Shown here: positions 39,004-51,029 of the stretch, piece by piece | How positions within the stretch are numbered: position 1 is the stretch's first letter | How the letters are laid out: every line of letters begins with the position of its first letter | Origin: Sthenelais limicola | Lineage: Eukaryota; Annelida; Polychaeta; Phyllodocida; Sigalionidae | Assembly: GCA_942159475.1 (NCBI GenBank) | Contig: OW804096.1 | Coordinates: 108,474,194-108,538,193 of the forward strand | Direction: 5' to 3' | Length of the DNA: 64,000 bases | Program-made: the position numbers and the translations under genes | Notes under the pieces: model-generated | The model's database searches: none | Told to the model about the DNA's origin: nothing | Seen by the model: only the letters and a program-made list of their open reading frames with translations

Positions 39004-42000
39004 GTAAGAGCCTGCTTTTGCTGATCTGGAATGAGTGGATGTTTCTGGCAATGTTTAAGAATAAATCTAAATATGATGTACAATGCGATGAACAAACAAT
39101 TATAATAAGGATCACATTGTATAACATATACATGTCCATATATAAATACAATTATTTACAGCTATATTAGAGCACCTACTTCTTTGTTTTCATGTACAGA
39201 AATCTGTCTACACCCGAAAAAGAGATTATCGATGGGAGTATGCATATACACAACATGCATTGTCTGTGACACCACAACTAAGATTCGGTATACTGCTTAT
39301 GATTAACGATGCCTTGGCAGATTTAAACGAAACTGCAATAAAAAGAACTATCTTAACATCCAGTTGTAGTGCACTGCATGCCTTCTTATAGAAGCTAGAT
39401 AGGAGAGACCGTTAAGATGAATGGAAAACCACCTCATTATTTACAATTACTATTCAAAAAGATGGTTCTTTTGTGAAACAGAAATCTATCAAATCAAAAA
39501 TTGGCCCTGATGATCAAGAGTGACATATCTTTTCATAAAAGGATGAAAGACTGATTAAAACTCCATAGCCGTTTGTCCAATTTGAATTGCACTGCAAATG
39601 GTTTCTAGTGACTACGAGACAACAATATTGGATATTATGAAAAAGTCCAAAGTTTAACAATTCAAGTTAGGAGTTTATAGCTCATGGCGGTGCAGTACGC
39701 TTGAGACATTGATGGCATTTTGGTAATCTTGTCTTTGATAATTACTTTCTGTTCGTCTACCTAGTCATCATTAGATGGAATTTGACACATGAATTCATTA
39801 TATGAATTGAGCTGTGACACCAATATATACACCAAGGTGCTGATACTATGGGGCACTCCAGACAAATACGTTCTTACTCTGTACGTCTTTGCTCAAACGA
39901 TTCTCAGCATTTTTCTGTGATTAAGTGTGGTATTTGTAACATATACTGGATATTATAGTTCCTAAATCGGTACACAACAATACTATTAGTAAAGACATTA
40001 CGGAAACTCCAATAGGAAAATCTCATAAATCGAAACAAGGACGAGTAGAAAAGATAATAGTAATAAAGCACCCGTCTGGTGAGTCAAAATATTATTAATA
40101 TTCATTGTTATCTGGCAGCAAGAATTCGGTATACAGAAAAGCGTGACGAAGGTGCAATCATAGTATGCCAAGGTAGATTAAATATCATTACATTATATAT
40201 GCAAAAGATAAACCAAAGGAATCACAATCTTATAATGTCGGAGATATTTATATATACATAAACATTCATAATCTATAGCATAAACCCATATTTCTTTATA
40301 AGAGTTGAATTATAAAACAACTTCCACTTAATTTGCTTTAGATAACAGGTTGGTATCTCCCAAATAATCAGTCTGATAAAGCTGTCAATTATGCTTGGTA
40401 CTAAGGTGATCCAAGAAGTCTAACCACAAGAATGAATGTTATATGTTTTATAAATTTAATTATACCAGCAATGTATCGGAGGTGGTTTACACTTCTCAGT
40501 GGGTATTCCTAGCCACTCTTTATGAAGAAAATAATTGAAGCTTATTTCAGAGGTTTTTTGGTACCAGGAACCCACCCTGATTCATCATGAGGAAAGGAAT
40601 GTGGTCAAATATTTGAATGAATAGGAAATGGTTGAGTCCGATCAAAGTGAAAAATATCCTCTGAATAGACAATTTATAAGATACCGGTAACCTCTCCCCA
40701 TACCTATTTGTCTGAAATATTGTTCAAAGAAGTAAATCATGTTTTACATATCTATGTAAATATTGCGAGCCAGGCATTTCTATGTAGTGCAGTACATCGT
40801 ACCTTTTTATATGTACATGTAATTACCAATGGTGAGAATGGATTCTAGATGTATTGGTATTATCATTCTTGATGTATAATACCATGCTCCGAATAATTAT
40901 AATGTAAAGCTAGAGCTTTTTTCCAAGCCCTGGCTCTTCTTGAAATTATAGATCCTTATGGGTGTAACGTGCGTCATTAGAGATATTCATTTTGTCATCT
41001 GTCCACATTGTGTACGGCCAGAAACGATGTTACGAAATTAATGGCATAAGCAACAATCCACGAAACTCACCGCAATTTCTAAGTCACGATCCAGGTCAGA
41101 ATGTCATTGGTTCCGTGATTGTTCATTTTGGGATTTACATTTAATTATGTACATATAATACGAGATGTAGCATACGTATAGACCCTTGGAGTGTGTTATT
41201 CGCTGGGTGCTCAGAGAATACCTACACAAGGTAAGGGATGAAGCAATAGTAATTGCTTTCATTCCATTTGAAATCACCACGGAGGTAGAAAGCATATGGG
41301 TCTTGATCTTCGACCACTTCATATTAAGTTTACCTTCAGAATGTCTAGAAGAGAGGTAAATGTTATTTACAAGAACTGTTGGCCTATATTTTATCAAATA
41401 TTTTCTACAGTTAATACATTGAATGGGGGAGACATTAGATTAGTGGTAAGGAAGTTCTATTCCTACCATTTGTCGATAATGAGAACATACGTATAACATG
41501 TACATAGCAACTTTTGCTTTTCCTAACATTTATGTTGTACATACCTTCGTGAGTCTTTTCGTTTCAAAAAAAGAGACCGGTTCTGAGAACATGTATATGC
41601 TACTACGTAATTCTATATGTGTTTGTAGTTCTATTTTAATACTCATTATTGGTAACACTTCCTTGCGGAATTAACTAACCTAATGTTGCTAACCAATGCC
41701 CTGTCATATTCCCCAATGTCAGTGTTTATCGAAGCTGAAAGGAAATTATGAGTATAATATATTATGATAAATTCTACAAGGCATGACAAAAAGTTCGTGG
41801 ATCAAATCATCAAGATAGAGTCAGAATGAACAATATTTTTTTCTTTATCAACATTATTGTTGCTTACTTCAGTATATATCCCCTTTTGATCATATGAATT
41901 AATAATGACTTCACGATAATGCCATTTCGTAGCCTTCTTTTAAAATATCAAGATGTTTCTGTATCAGAAACTGCTCCCAATCATATAAACTGGATATCAA

Positions 42001-44704
42001 TATTTTCATTAATAACATAATGTCATTTTAATTGGACAAAATTGTGACAAGAAATATTATGTGTATGCTTCCATATATGATTACGATTAATTTTCTCATT
42101 CCCGAGGTTATATTCGGTCGTTAATACAATCGTATTCGTTTTATAGACCCCAGGTATCTTGCTTCTTTTGTTTATGCCATTTTGCAGAACCATGCCTTGA
42201 AGAAAATAAAATGTACTTGGAATAAATAATGGAATACACAGAGTGTTTGTTTCCTTTAATATAAACATGTTTTCGATTCGCAGTTGGCAGTCTCTCGGAC
42301 AATATCTTTAATTCTCAAGTTACTATAAACACCCCCAAACCTTGAGATGTTTTGTTTTTGACAAAATACTTACAATAAAGAGGAATATGCTCGTGAACTG
42401 CATACCACCATACATTAGCCCTCACCAACCCACGCCCCATATCGGTTCTGTGTTTGACCAAGAGGCACCCCTTCATAGCCTATCAACAATTAACTATCAT
42501 CTATATTGTCTTCAATCTACTCAATAAACTCTAAACTGACTAATTGTCCTGCAAACATCCAAATACTCTACATAACAGGCCCCAGATATTTATTATTTTT
42601 AATTTTCCCTGATAGACAATTAAAATAATATATACCTGATTTACTGATCTGTAAATTATTCCACATGCATTCAGAATTGAATAAATGTCAACGACGCATA
42701 ATACAATTCAGCAGAATGGCCAGTCATTGCCATGAATAACATGGCCAATAGAAATTGGCCCCTGCCATCATTTCCTTTGTGGAAACGGAAAGAGAAAGCA
42801 AAACCTAAAACAGATAAAGACTGTTGACAGTAGTAATATGACGACCACTGCTTGTCAGGGGCTAGTTATTTTCAAGTGTAAGAAGTGTAAGTGGTGTCTT
42901 AAAATTGGATCTTTTGTTTCCCCCCAGATTTATGTATGCAGCATATATATAAAAGGATGTTTAATTAGGCCTACAGTGTATATAAACATCTCATAGTGTT
43001 GAAATAGTGAGCAAGAGCTTATATGATAATGAACAGTTTTGGACCAATGATGCAGGGCTTCCGACAAGGAGAGCCAACTCGCACAAGCTAATATTGTCCG
43101 GCGCATGCAGCCACAGTCCCCTCCCAACGAGATTTGTTGGGCAAAATGAGTGCTATTCAAGGGCATTATGGTGATCTTGAGGACTCTCAAGGCAACACCC
43201 TAACCATCAAAAGTTTACAAATAACTTCTTTTTCATGATGTGACAACGATGACAATATTCAACATACCGCGTGCATCAGTCTCCAATTAATACTGCCTCT
43301 TCATAGTAATTTAGATTAATATATAAATCAGGGAAGACACACGACCTGTTATTGTTTGAAATTTAAGCTAAACGGTGAAGGCATGCATTAAATAGGTATT
43401 TCTTATAGGGTAAGACCCATACCAAAAAGAAAGGGAAATTGATAGAGTTATAACATTTGAAAATATAAAAGTATAACAATCATTGAATAATGATCATCAG
43501 AACATGCGAAACTTTTTAGTCTGCCACTAAATGTGTGGTGGAGACATATGCACCCCCCACCCCCCACCCCACTAGCGACGCCGCTGAGTAAGGCGTTCAA
43601 TCACTGATACTGATAGGTATTGATAAACCCCAATAAATGACGAGGAAGGAGCATGCATGGAGAAAAAGAATTGTATTGAGATAATGGATTATAAAATTAA
43701 AGGATGTAGAAATAAAGATTATAGTTATCATATGTAAACATGTAATACATTTCAATTTGGAAGATGGAGAAAAGTCACTCACGCCGTCTGTTTAAAACAA
43801 GTGAGTGTCAATTTATTTGAGTCAAATAATTCGACCCTTCTGAGCATGGGCTTCTTCAGGGACAGTGAATAGATGGAGTGTTTGTACAGTAAATTTAAAT
43901 TTTGATTTCTATAATGATAAAAATAAGAAATATGCTAAATGAAAGAGAGGAGGGATCGAGTAGTTGGTAGTCCTCCGCATGCCCTGCTCTCTCTCCCCTA
44001 AAGCACGCCGCCGGAATATTACTGTAGGTCTAACTGCATATTGAATAGATCCTGCCATGTAGAAATAAAAACTGCTGAAACAATGACTTGGAGAAATTAA
44101 AAATATAGTTGGCATTAGTTAATATTATTAGAATACTTGGGGTTCACATGTTATGGGTATTAACACCCAGATCGATGTTATGTTATGTAGACTACTGACA
44201 ACCAAAACACAGAGCTTGTTATGTGGGTTAATTAGGCGTATACATAGAATATATAGATCTTTATAATTAAAAGCTATTGTCCGAATCATCTTTCCTTCGT
44301 TTAAGAGATCGATCTTGAGGAATATTTCGATCCAAGCTTAGACAGCGACCAATGACATCAGTGGAAGAGGTTCACATCATTATGATAAAGATGAACTCAA
44401 GCGTAAGTACAAAATGATCGAAGTTGTGACGGAATTTCCCTGAAAATAACCTTTATATTCTGGTACTGGGGGGACCATTTTGATAGTGCAGGCCTTCACC
44501 AAGAAGTTGGGTAGGCTTACACTTACCTACAGGTAAATGCCAGCGTCGTCAGCACTGCTGCAGGTGGGGGTTCAAGGAACTAATGCATGAACAAATAGGA
44601 GTAACAATATTTTTTTCAAACTTCGTCTTGAGAAAGAACATATGGTTAGTAATGCCATGACTGATTCTAGAAAATTCAACGCTCAGGAGTGTAACCATAT
44701 ATTA
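39004..44704. other. No gene seen
   Basis: AT-rich non-coding sequence with a C-rich run at about 43550-43570. No domain or splice chain was recognised on either strand. Confidence 0.5.
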
Positions 44705-44824
44705 TTCATCTGCTGTCACAAATACGTATAGCTTGCAGCACAGGCTGATAACATTGGAAGGGGTTTCATCTGTTGTCACAAATTTGTATTGCTTGCCATA
44801 CACAAGCTGATAACATTGGAAGGG
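44705..44824. repeat. Two-copy tandem duplication, period about 60 bp
   Basis: Two diverged copies share TTCATCTG-TGTCACAAAT and GCTGATAACATTGGAAGGGG. Divergence in the middle shows it is not recent. Confidence 0.8.
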
Positions 44825-45788
44825 GAATGAATGGTCGCTTCGTTGATACACTGGTTGAAGTGAATGACACAAAGTCGACACACGTATGTGCACTGTAGTT
44901 GAATGTAAAATGGGCCTGCTCGATCCATGTGTTTATAATTTAATTTTCATGCACACCAGCAGGATCTCTAAGAAATGTTTGCTTCTACATGCAAAATAAA
45001 CAGCAGAACGTACAACAGGAATAAATCACAGCTGCACGATACGGGTGAAATTACCAGGAAATGTACAATTCGCCTTCACCATGCAATACTCTCTAATAAC
45101 CCAAATTTAAGAAAGAAATACGCTTCATAATACAGTTCAACGTAACTGAACAGATTGTTTGTATCAGCACAATACCAAATATACTCAGATATACCTGGTA
45201 TTGACTATGTTTAAGTCTGATTTAGCAGAATTGACTAAATGTGTAGATCTGGCAATTGTGCATTTCACCCATATATATACTCCTGCCTGTGGATCCAGGG
45301 CTTCAGACTGTTCAACCACGTACAACCCAAAACAGGATGAACTTGCTTTTATTCATGACATGCTGCCGTCGGGGCATGGTAATGAATCATTGAATAAGTG
45401 CAGTAGAGAAAAGGGTAAAAAAATATATCAAGATTAAACTCTCGTTTTCTTCAACGGTTAGACAAATATATAAAGAACAGCCTTTTCTTTGTCATACATA
45501 TCGGACTATTATTACCTGTCTTCTACGGGTAGAAAAATATCATGAACAGACTTTTTCTTCTTTGACATGACTATCATGTCTAATATAGGCTTGTGCATAT
45601 AGGATTACATAGAGGAATATTTACCGCGGAAGTGCTTATAGAATAAAATTTACAAAAGTCCTCGGAAATGGGCGAATCTCGGTGGATAGCGTTGGACACT
45701 TTGGTCTACCGGAGTCAGCATTTGAAACTTTATCATTATTTAATAGGGTTACATTTCAGATCAATCAATATAGAAAAAACTGTCCCTG

Positions 45789-45844
45789 GACGTTTGGGCC
45801 CCCGGGCCTAGATATTTGGGCCCCGGCCTTGGACGTTTGGGCCC
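45789..45844. repeat. Short G/C-rich tandem repeat
   Basis: Three imperfect copies of GGACGTTTGGGCCCC (the second reads GATATTTGGGCCCC) separated by GGCCT-like spacers. The local GC is far above the surroundings. Confidence 0.75.
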
Positions 45845-45925
45845 CAGTCAGGGGCAGCCCAATTTTATGACGATAATGACAATATTCGTTGGATTTGTAC
45901 AAAATTACCTTTCGTTACATGAAAC

Positions 45926-45955
45926 CAACGATCCTATAGCTACACAGGATCGTTG
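45926..45955. repeat. 10-bp perfect hairpin with 10-nt loop
   Basis: CAACGATCCT and AGGATCGTTG flank a 10-nt loop. No poly-T follows, and there is no adjacent gene to terminate. Confidence 0.7.
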
Positions 45956-46270
45956 ATGAAACTGGGATTCTTTCAAAAACGAACACAACGTGGTTCAAGC
46001 TGACATATAAACAGGAGAAAAATATTCACAGGTAAATGTAAATGTATAACACACTCACTGTTCTAACTGTCAAAAACGTTATATATATATAGGCCTATAG
46101 AGCTGGGAATCTTTAAAGGCGAGTTGATTCGGTTTGCTTCCGTTCATCAGTTTCATCCCTCATCTGAGTGTGAGTCTGTCTGGTCTACGTTCCCTGTGGG
46201 AGGAGGAGCGACCATCCCTGTAGTATGTGTTTTAATGCTTAATTTATGCTTGGTAGAGTATAGATATAAC

Positions 46271-46379
46271 TGTAGAAACTAGAACGTTGGTGTGAGCTTC
46301 TTTATTCAATGACTAACACTAGATGACGGTGTAGTAGTAGTTAGGATAGTATATCGGTAGGTGGAGACACCATACAACA
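46271..46379 (-). mobile_element. Short LTR of a Ty3/Gypsy-like element (3' end, minus strand)
   Basis: On the minus strand the segment reads TGTTGTATGG ... TTTCTACA (TG...CA ends). It contains an AATAAA-type signal (TGAATAAAGAA), and directly upstream is a purine-rich tract AGAAAAGAGGGGA, the expected polypurine primer. A pol-like C-terminus lies about 240 bp further upstream on the same strand. This is the 3' end of an element whose 5' part is missing. It is very short for an LTR, so the far boundary could be misjudged. Confidence 0.5.
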
Positions 46380-46618
46380 TCCCCTCTTTTCTGAGTTGCT
46401 TTATAGAATCAATAATAGCTATCACATTGATAGTGTGATGGATCGTAAGGTAACTTTTTAAAGAGTTGAGTTCGTCAAAGTAATTTAAATGTTTGTGTCC
46501 CACATATATTAACTAGTTTTAAATTTAACCAGTTTGTTACTGTTGGTAACTTGATAGTTTCAGTCTTTTAGGGTCTTGCAAATAACCTGAAATAAATGCA
46601 ATATAATGATAACAACTA

Positions 46619-46915
46619 TCAGATTTGTTCAATGAGTCTATCAGGCTTCTTTGTTTCACGGCCTGATCTTCTTGGTGTAGGGGTTTGCGATGCGGATACC
46701 ATCTCACTGAAAGTCACTTGCTGGGTCTTAGGCATCTCAATGTTCTCCACATGATCTTCTATTACTGATGAGTGGAACGTAAACTTGCTTGCAGCATTCG
46801 GACTTATCTCCTTCACAAACTTGGAATAGGATTCATCAACAATATGACAATAATATGGCGCAGGCAGTTGTGTACGCTGGCTAGAGCACGGGACATAGGA
46901 AATCGCATGATTCAA
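46619..46915 (-). pseudogene. C-terminal remnant of a Gypsy-like pol (integrase tail)
   Basis: The last residues, TPRRSGRETKKPDRLIEQI before the stop, match the R-x-S-x-R ... K-P-x-R-L tail that ends many Ty3/Gypsy polyproteins. Position and strand agree with the polypurine tract and LTR at 46271-46393. No RT or integrase core is present, so this is a 5'-truncated fragment. Confidence 0.45.
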
Positions 46916-47883
46916 TCATCTGAAATTGTGAAAGAATGGGGGGAAACGCCTTAATTCTTCTCATTGACTCCTCTAGTGAATGGTAGTAAATTTCAATGGT
47001 TCCTGAAATAAAAACCAATTCTATGACATGGTTTTTATTGGCTTTTTGGGTTCCCCCAACCAAAAAAAATCTATGATTCCTTCTTTTTTTTTTATTGAAC
47101 GCTGAAATCTCAAGGGCTGAGAAGTTGCACGCTCCATGATTTCACACGGAATGATGTGGTTGCGGAGGGGATAGTTTAAAATATAATTAAATAGTAACTA
47201 TGGGAGGGGAAGCGGGCATGACGTTATTTATGTTTGGGCCACTAGCACCGAAGCGCCTGTGACTACCGAAACTTAAAACTTTTTGTTAGATTCATCGGAC
47301 AGTAGTAGTTTCAAGCTTTTCCCTATTTTTCTTTTTAAATTAAGAAACTCTGTTATTATGCATTTTATAGTAGAAATTATGTGTACTTCTACAGCTCATT
47401 TCAAAATGTGTTCTACTGTTTCGGACCGCCCCTAGTGATAAAGCATTCACCCGAGCATTCAGCTTCCTGCCCCTTATCTCGCAATAGCATTTAAAAACAA
47501 GTTATAAGTTTTTTAAGTTAATCAATCATTTAATGAACTATTTTTCTGTTTCACTTCATAATCAGTTTAAGTTAATGTATATATTGTGCGTTTCCCAAGG
47601 AAACAAATTCTACGGACAACTATTTGTGCGCAATGGCAAGTCATAGTTAGCAGTTTAGTTTTTGCTCGACTGAAAATGCTTAATATTTAATTAAAAATGC
47701 TTATGCTTAATTATATGTGTAAATTTTGTGATAATAATATTGGATAAAGAACATAACACTCTTTTGAAACCCAGAAATCGCAAAGGGTGTAGTAGGTGTA
47801 GATCACTCAGATTCAGTCATGGGTGGTCCTCTCTACAGTTGTCAATCAAACCAAGATAGCTAATAGAATACAAGACATGTAAA
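46916..47883. other. No gene seen
   Basis: AT-rich. The minus-strand frame at 46881-47063 might be further eroded retroelement sequence but is not recognisable. Confidence 0.45.
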
Positions 47884-48031
47884 CCAATAGGATGTCACAC
47901 TGGCCTTCAGGGATTTACTGCAGAGATGGTAGAAGGTTGTCAATCAAACAGTCCTAACCAATAGGATGTCACACTGGCCTTCAGGGATTTACTGCAGAGA
48001 TGGTAGAAGGTTGTCAATCAAGCAGTCTTTG
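47884..48031. repeat. 74-bp tandem duplication, nearly identical
   Basis: Two 74-bp units starting CCAATAGGATGTCACACTGG are identical except near their ends (AAACAGTCC against AAGCAGTCT). A partial match, TTGTCAATCAAAC, precedes them near 47840. It is a recent local duplication. Confidence 0.9.
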
Positions 48032-50094
48032 CATAAGTGCCAAGTTAGTAGTGTTGGTGTGAATTACATCACACAGAGATGGGCATCCAGATATCCTCCC
48101 AGATAAGTGTCCACACTCCTCACACCAACCCTCAACCAACACCTCAAAATGTATCACATGAACTGGCTACTCAGGATGATTGACAGAATGGTACGCAATT
48201 CACTAACATTCACGAATTTTTAATTCCGTAGAATGTAAAAACGGGAGGATTATGATATCCATTTACGCATAGATTTAACTTAATATTAACATGATGTCCA
48301 TGGATATACCAGTATCACACACACTTGTAATTAATTAAAAGAACTCGCATCGATTGAATAGTAGGGGACTAACGACGGCCCTATGAGAGTGGTAGACAGT
48401 ATCATACCAGACTTATCCCGAGCGGGGAGCGCGAGGCGATTACATAGGCTATGAGAGTGGGTGCTTGGACTTTGGACCTTATCATAGAGGGACCCCTCGA
48501 TATCATAGTGCTGCCACCTTTCCTTTACTCACGGGTTCATTAACCTACTAGGCTGACAGGGCGTGGTAGAGCGCACCTGTCCCTTCTTCCAGCGTTTGAT
48601 ACCGGTACTAGAATTCCCACAGCATAAGCTGAGGGAGTTAAGAGATCATTTTCTAGATGCTACCATTGTAGGCATACGATATGTGGGTATCTTTTTTTTT
48701 CAGAAACCAAAAGATTAAATTAAAGCTAATTAAGACTGGGAGACCTGTTTTTAATTAATTGACAACTAGAATATATTCTAGACGGAAGAATGGCATATTT
48801 AATTGGTGGAAACAAAGTAACGTTAGAATCAAAGAACGAATGATTTTTTAACGATTAATTGTTTAGTAGGTTTTTTAGGGTTAATCTACTAAAGCCTTCA
48901 GTAAAACTGAAGCAAAAAGTTAGGTGGGAATCTTGGTTTAAAGGTGAATCGTCTCAACGAGGACGGGACATACCTAAGGATTAATCATCGAATGCCTGGA
49001 ACCAACAACTTTTTGTTAAATTAAAAAAATATCATTCAAGAGTTTATATTGAGTGATAGGCCTAGGCCTACTAGCCTGGGCACAGCTGTCGAAATTATAG
49101 ATACAAACTATTCTCAAGTCTCTACCTCTGCCCAGAAATAATATAAATATGAAAACATAACTTGAAAAGCACAATTTTTCAGTCGTTGAAATAAATTAGG
49201 ATATTAAAGCTCTGAATTGTATGTCAGTGTTAACTTCCATAGAGAAAAAGTTTGAGCAAAATGCAATTTTAAAATCGCCTCAATCTCGTGAAAACTAAAT
49301 GTAAAATGAAATTCCTGTAATAACCCAGTTGAATATGGTTATGGTCCATCTTAAGGAAGCCATTATGAAAGTGAAACAGCCCCCCTCTGCGCGTAGGCCT
49401 ACAGACCTAAAAGTTTTCTTTGAAAATCATGCAAAATCAATGTCAGGTAGGCCTACCTTAAATGCTTGCACTCTTGATGAGAGTTATAAGCGAGAATAGA
49501 GCGACGTTTTATGAATATGGTCAAAAGTCAGTTGCAACACCAAATTTAAGTCACTTTCAACATCAAAAGTCAGAATGAAACGATTTTGAAACGAACCATG
49601 TGTGACATACACTCATGAGTTGGTAAAACTCCTGTCATGTTTTCCGACCTTATCTGGCATCTGATGAACTGCGTAGGCTATACGTTTAATTAGTGACTGT
49701 GGGTAGTTCCGACATCGCGGCAACTTTCAACAATGTCTAGAACTTGCTCCAGAAGGGAATATGATCGGGCATGTCTGATCGGCGATGTGGCAACTGAACA
49801 CAGCACCAGCAATCGGTAACTACGAGCGGGAACCAAGGAAACGTTTGCTCTACTGGACGAGGCGCGACCGACCCGCCTTCTATGAGGGTGGAATCCCACA
49901 TCCGAAATTCCTCACGTCGCTGTATCAATCAGCGTCCACTCCCCATATATGAACGACCCCTACTTATGGCCTAACTTTTGTTGTTATCCCATGTAAGTCG
50001 CAACCTTATCATCGTCTCAAATGAAACTTGTGTTAGTTACGAAGCCTTTTTATGGGAGGACTTATATATTATACGGTGTAACAAACTTGTACTT
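48032..50094. other. No gene seen
   Basis: Non-coding. A GC-richer block at 48360-48660 has weak Pol III-box-like words but no convincing tRNA fold. AGGCCTA palindromes cluster at 49058-49072 and again near 49396 and 49449. Confidence 0.5.
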
Positions 50095-50662
50095 TTAACT
50101 CATTGAGGACGGGGGCAGTTTACACATATTTTGCCTGGTGAACGGGGGCCCTTTTCCCCCTTTTTGGGCTTCAGGACGGGTGTTTAACATGAGGTTTAGG
50201 GTATAAAAACACTTTAAGAATATTTTCTTCAAATAATATGTGTCATATGTACATCGTTTAATAGGTATAAACAGTTATTGATCATATTTTTTCATAATTT
50301 CTAGAATTTGGTCTTCAATAATTAAAATAATGGGTCACAATTGGGTGCAATATGGCGGCAACCTTGCTCCAAATTCACTTTCCAGCATTTACGTATGTTA
50401 GTTATGACGTCATCATTATTGTCTCCAACATACCTATAAAGATATTTCTAGTGTGTTTGTATATATATATTTTAAATTTCATCAAAATCCGTTTATTTTT
50501 TATTAAGTTATGCCCACTTCAATTTATATAAAAATATGCTGCCTGCAGGCAGCATCCCGTCCTTAATGGAGAGGACGTCATGCTGCCTGCAGGCAGCATC
50601 CCGTCCCCAACGCCATTTTGAAAATGCTGCCTTGAGGCAGCATCCCGTCCTCAATGAGTTAA
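50095..50662. mobile_element. TTAA-flanked MITE (piggyBac-like)
   Basis: TTAA at 50095-50098 and 50659-50662 flanks a 560-bp unit whose ends are perfect 15-bp inverted repeats (CTCATTGAGGACGGG at 50099, its complement ending at 50658). TTAA target duplication with terminal inverted repeats is the mark of piggyBac-type transposition. The unit has no transposase, so it is non-autonomous. It carries three copies of a 20-bp palindrome near its right end (50536, 50580, 50624), each followed by CCCGTCC. The first two are perfect; the third has a T-G change at its centre. Confidence 0.85.
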
Positions 50663-50934
50663 ATATAAAAGTTGGCGCTCCATTATCGGCAATATCATGT
50701 GACTATTCCGATCCCTTTTTCAGTTCCGTACCGGTTCCATAACGTCCCCGGAAGTCACGTTTACGCTAATAAACGTAACCGGCAAATGGGATATATTCGA
50801 AATGGATAGCGGTAGTGTTAAAGGGAGGGTGGCGTTGACGTACACAGCACGTTGTGGTGTGTGCGTCTACAGTTTTTAACAGTAAATCAAATGGATATTG
50901 TAGGTAGGAGGGATAGAGACAGGGTGTGTGTGTT

Positions 50935-50955
50935 GGGGGGGGGAGGGAGGGGGGG
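50935..50955 (+). repeat. G-run tract, quadruplex-capable
   Basis: G9-A-G3-A-G7-8 directly beside the left inverted-repeat arm at 50960. It could form a G-quadruplex, and it may hide an assembly ambiguity in the run length. Confidence 0.7.
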
Positions 50956-50959
50956 ACGA

Positions 50960-51029
50960 TCCTTTATTTTTTAATATAAAAATAATCTAAAAGCGTTCAG
51001 ATCTGGTGAAATATAACCAATTACCTTCC
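50960..51029 (+). repeat. Left arm of a 70-bp inverted-repeat pair
   Basis: It is the reverse complement of 55546-55614 with about ten differences, including a perfect 30-bp core (50993-51022 against 55553-55582). It begins TCCTTTATT. Together the arms enclose 4.65 kb containing the truncated LINE with the NADAR domain. They could be the termini of a DNA transposon or two unrelated opposite copies of one repeat. Confidence 0.85.

Noticed and set aside
48540..48620. tRNA-like or SINE head (TGGTAGAGCGC and GTTTGATACC words)
   Set aside because: Box-like words at plausible spacing, but no cloverleaf can be drawn with proper acceptor and anticodon stems, and no A- or T-rich tail follows.
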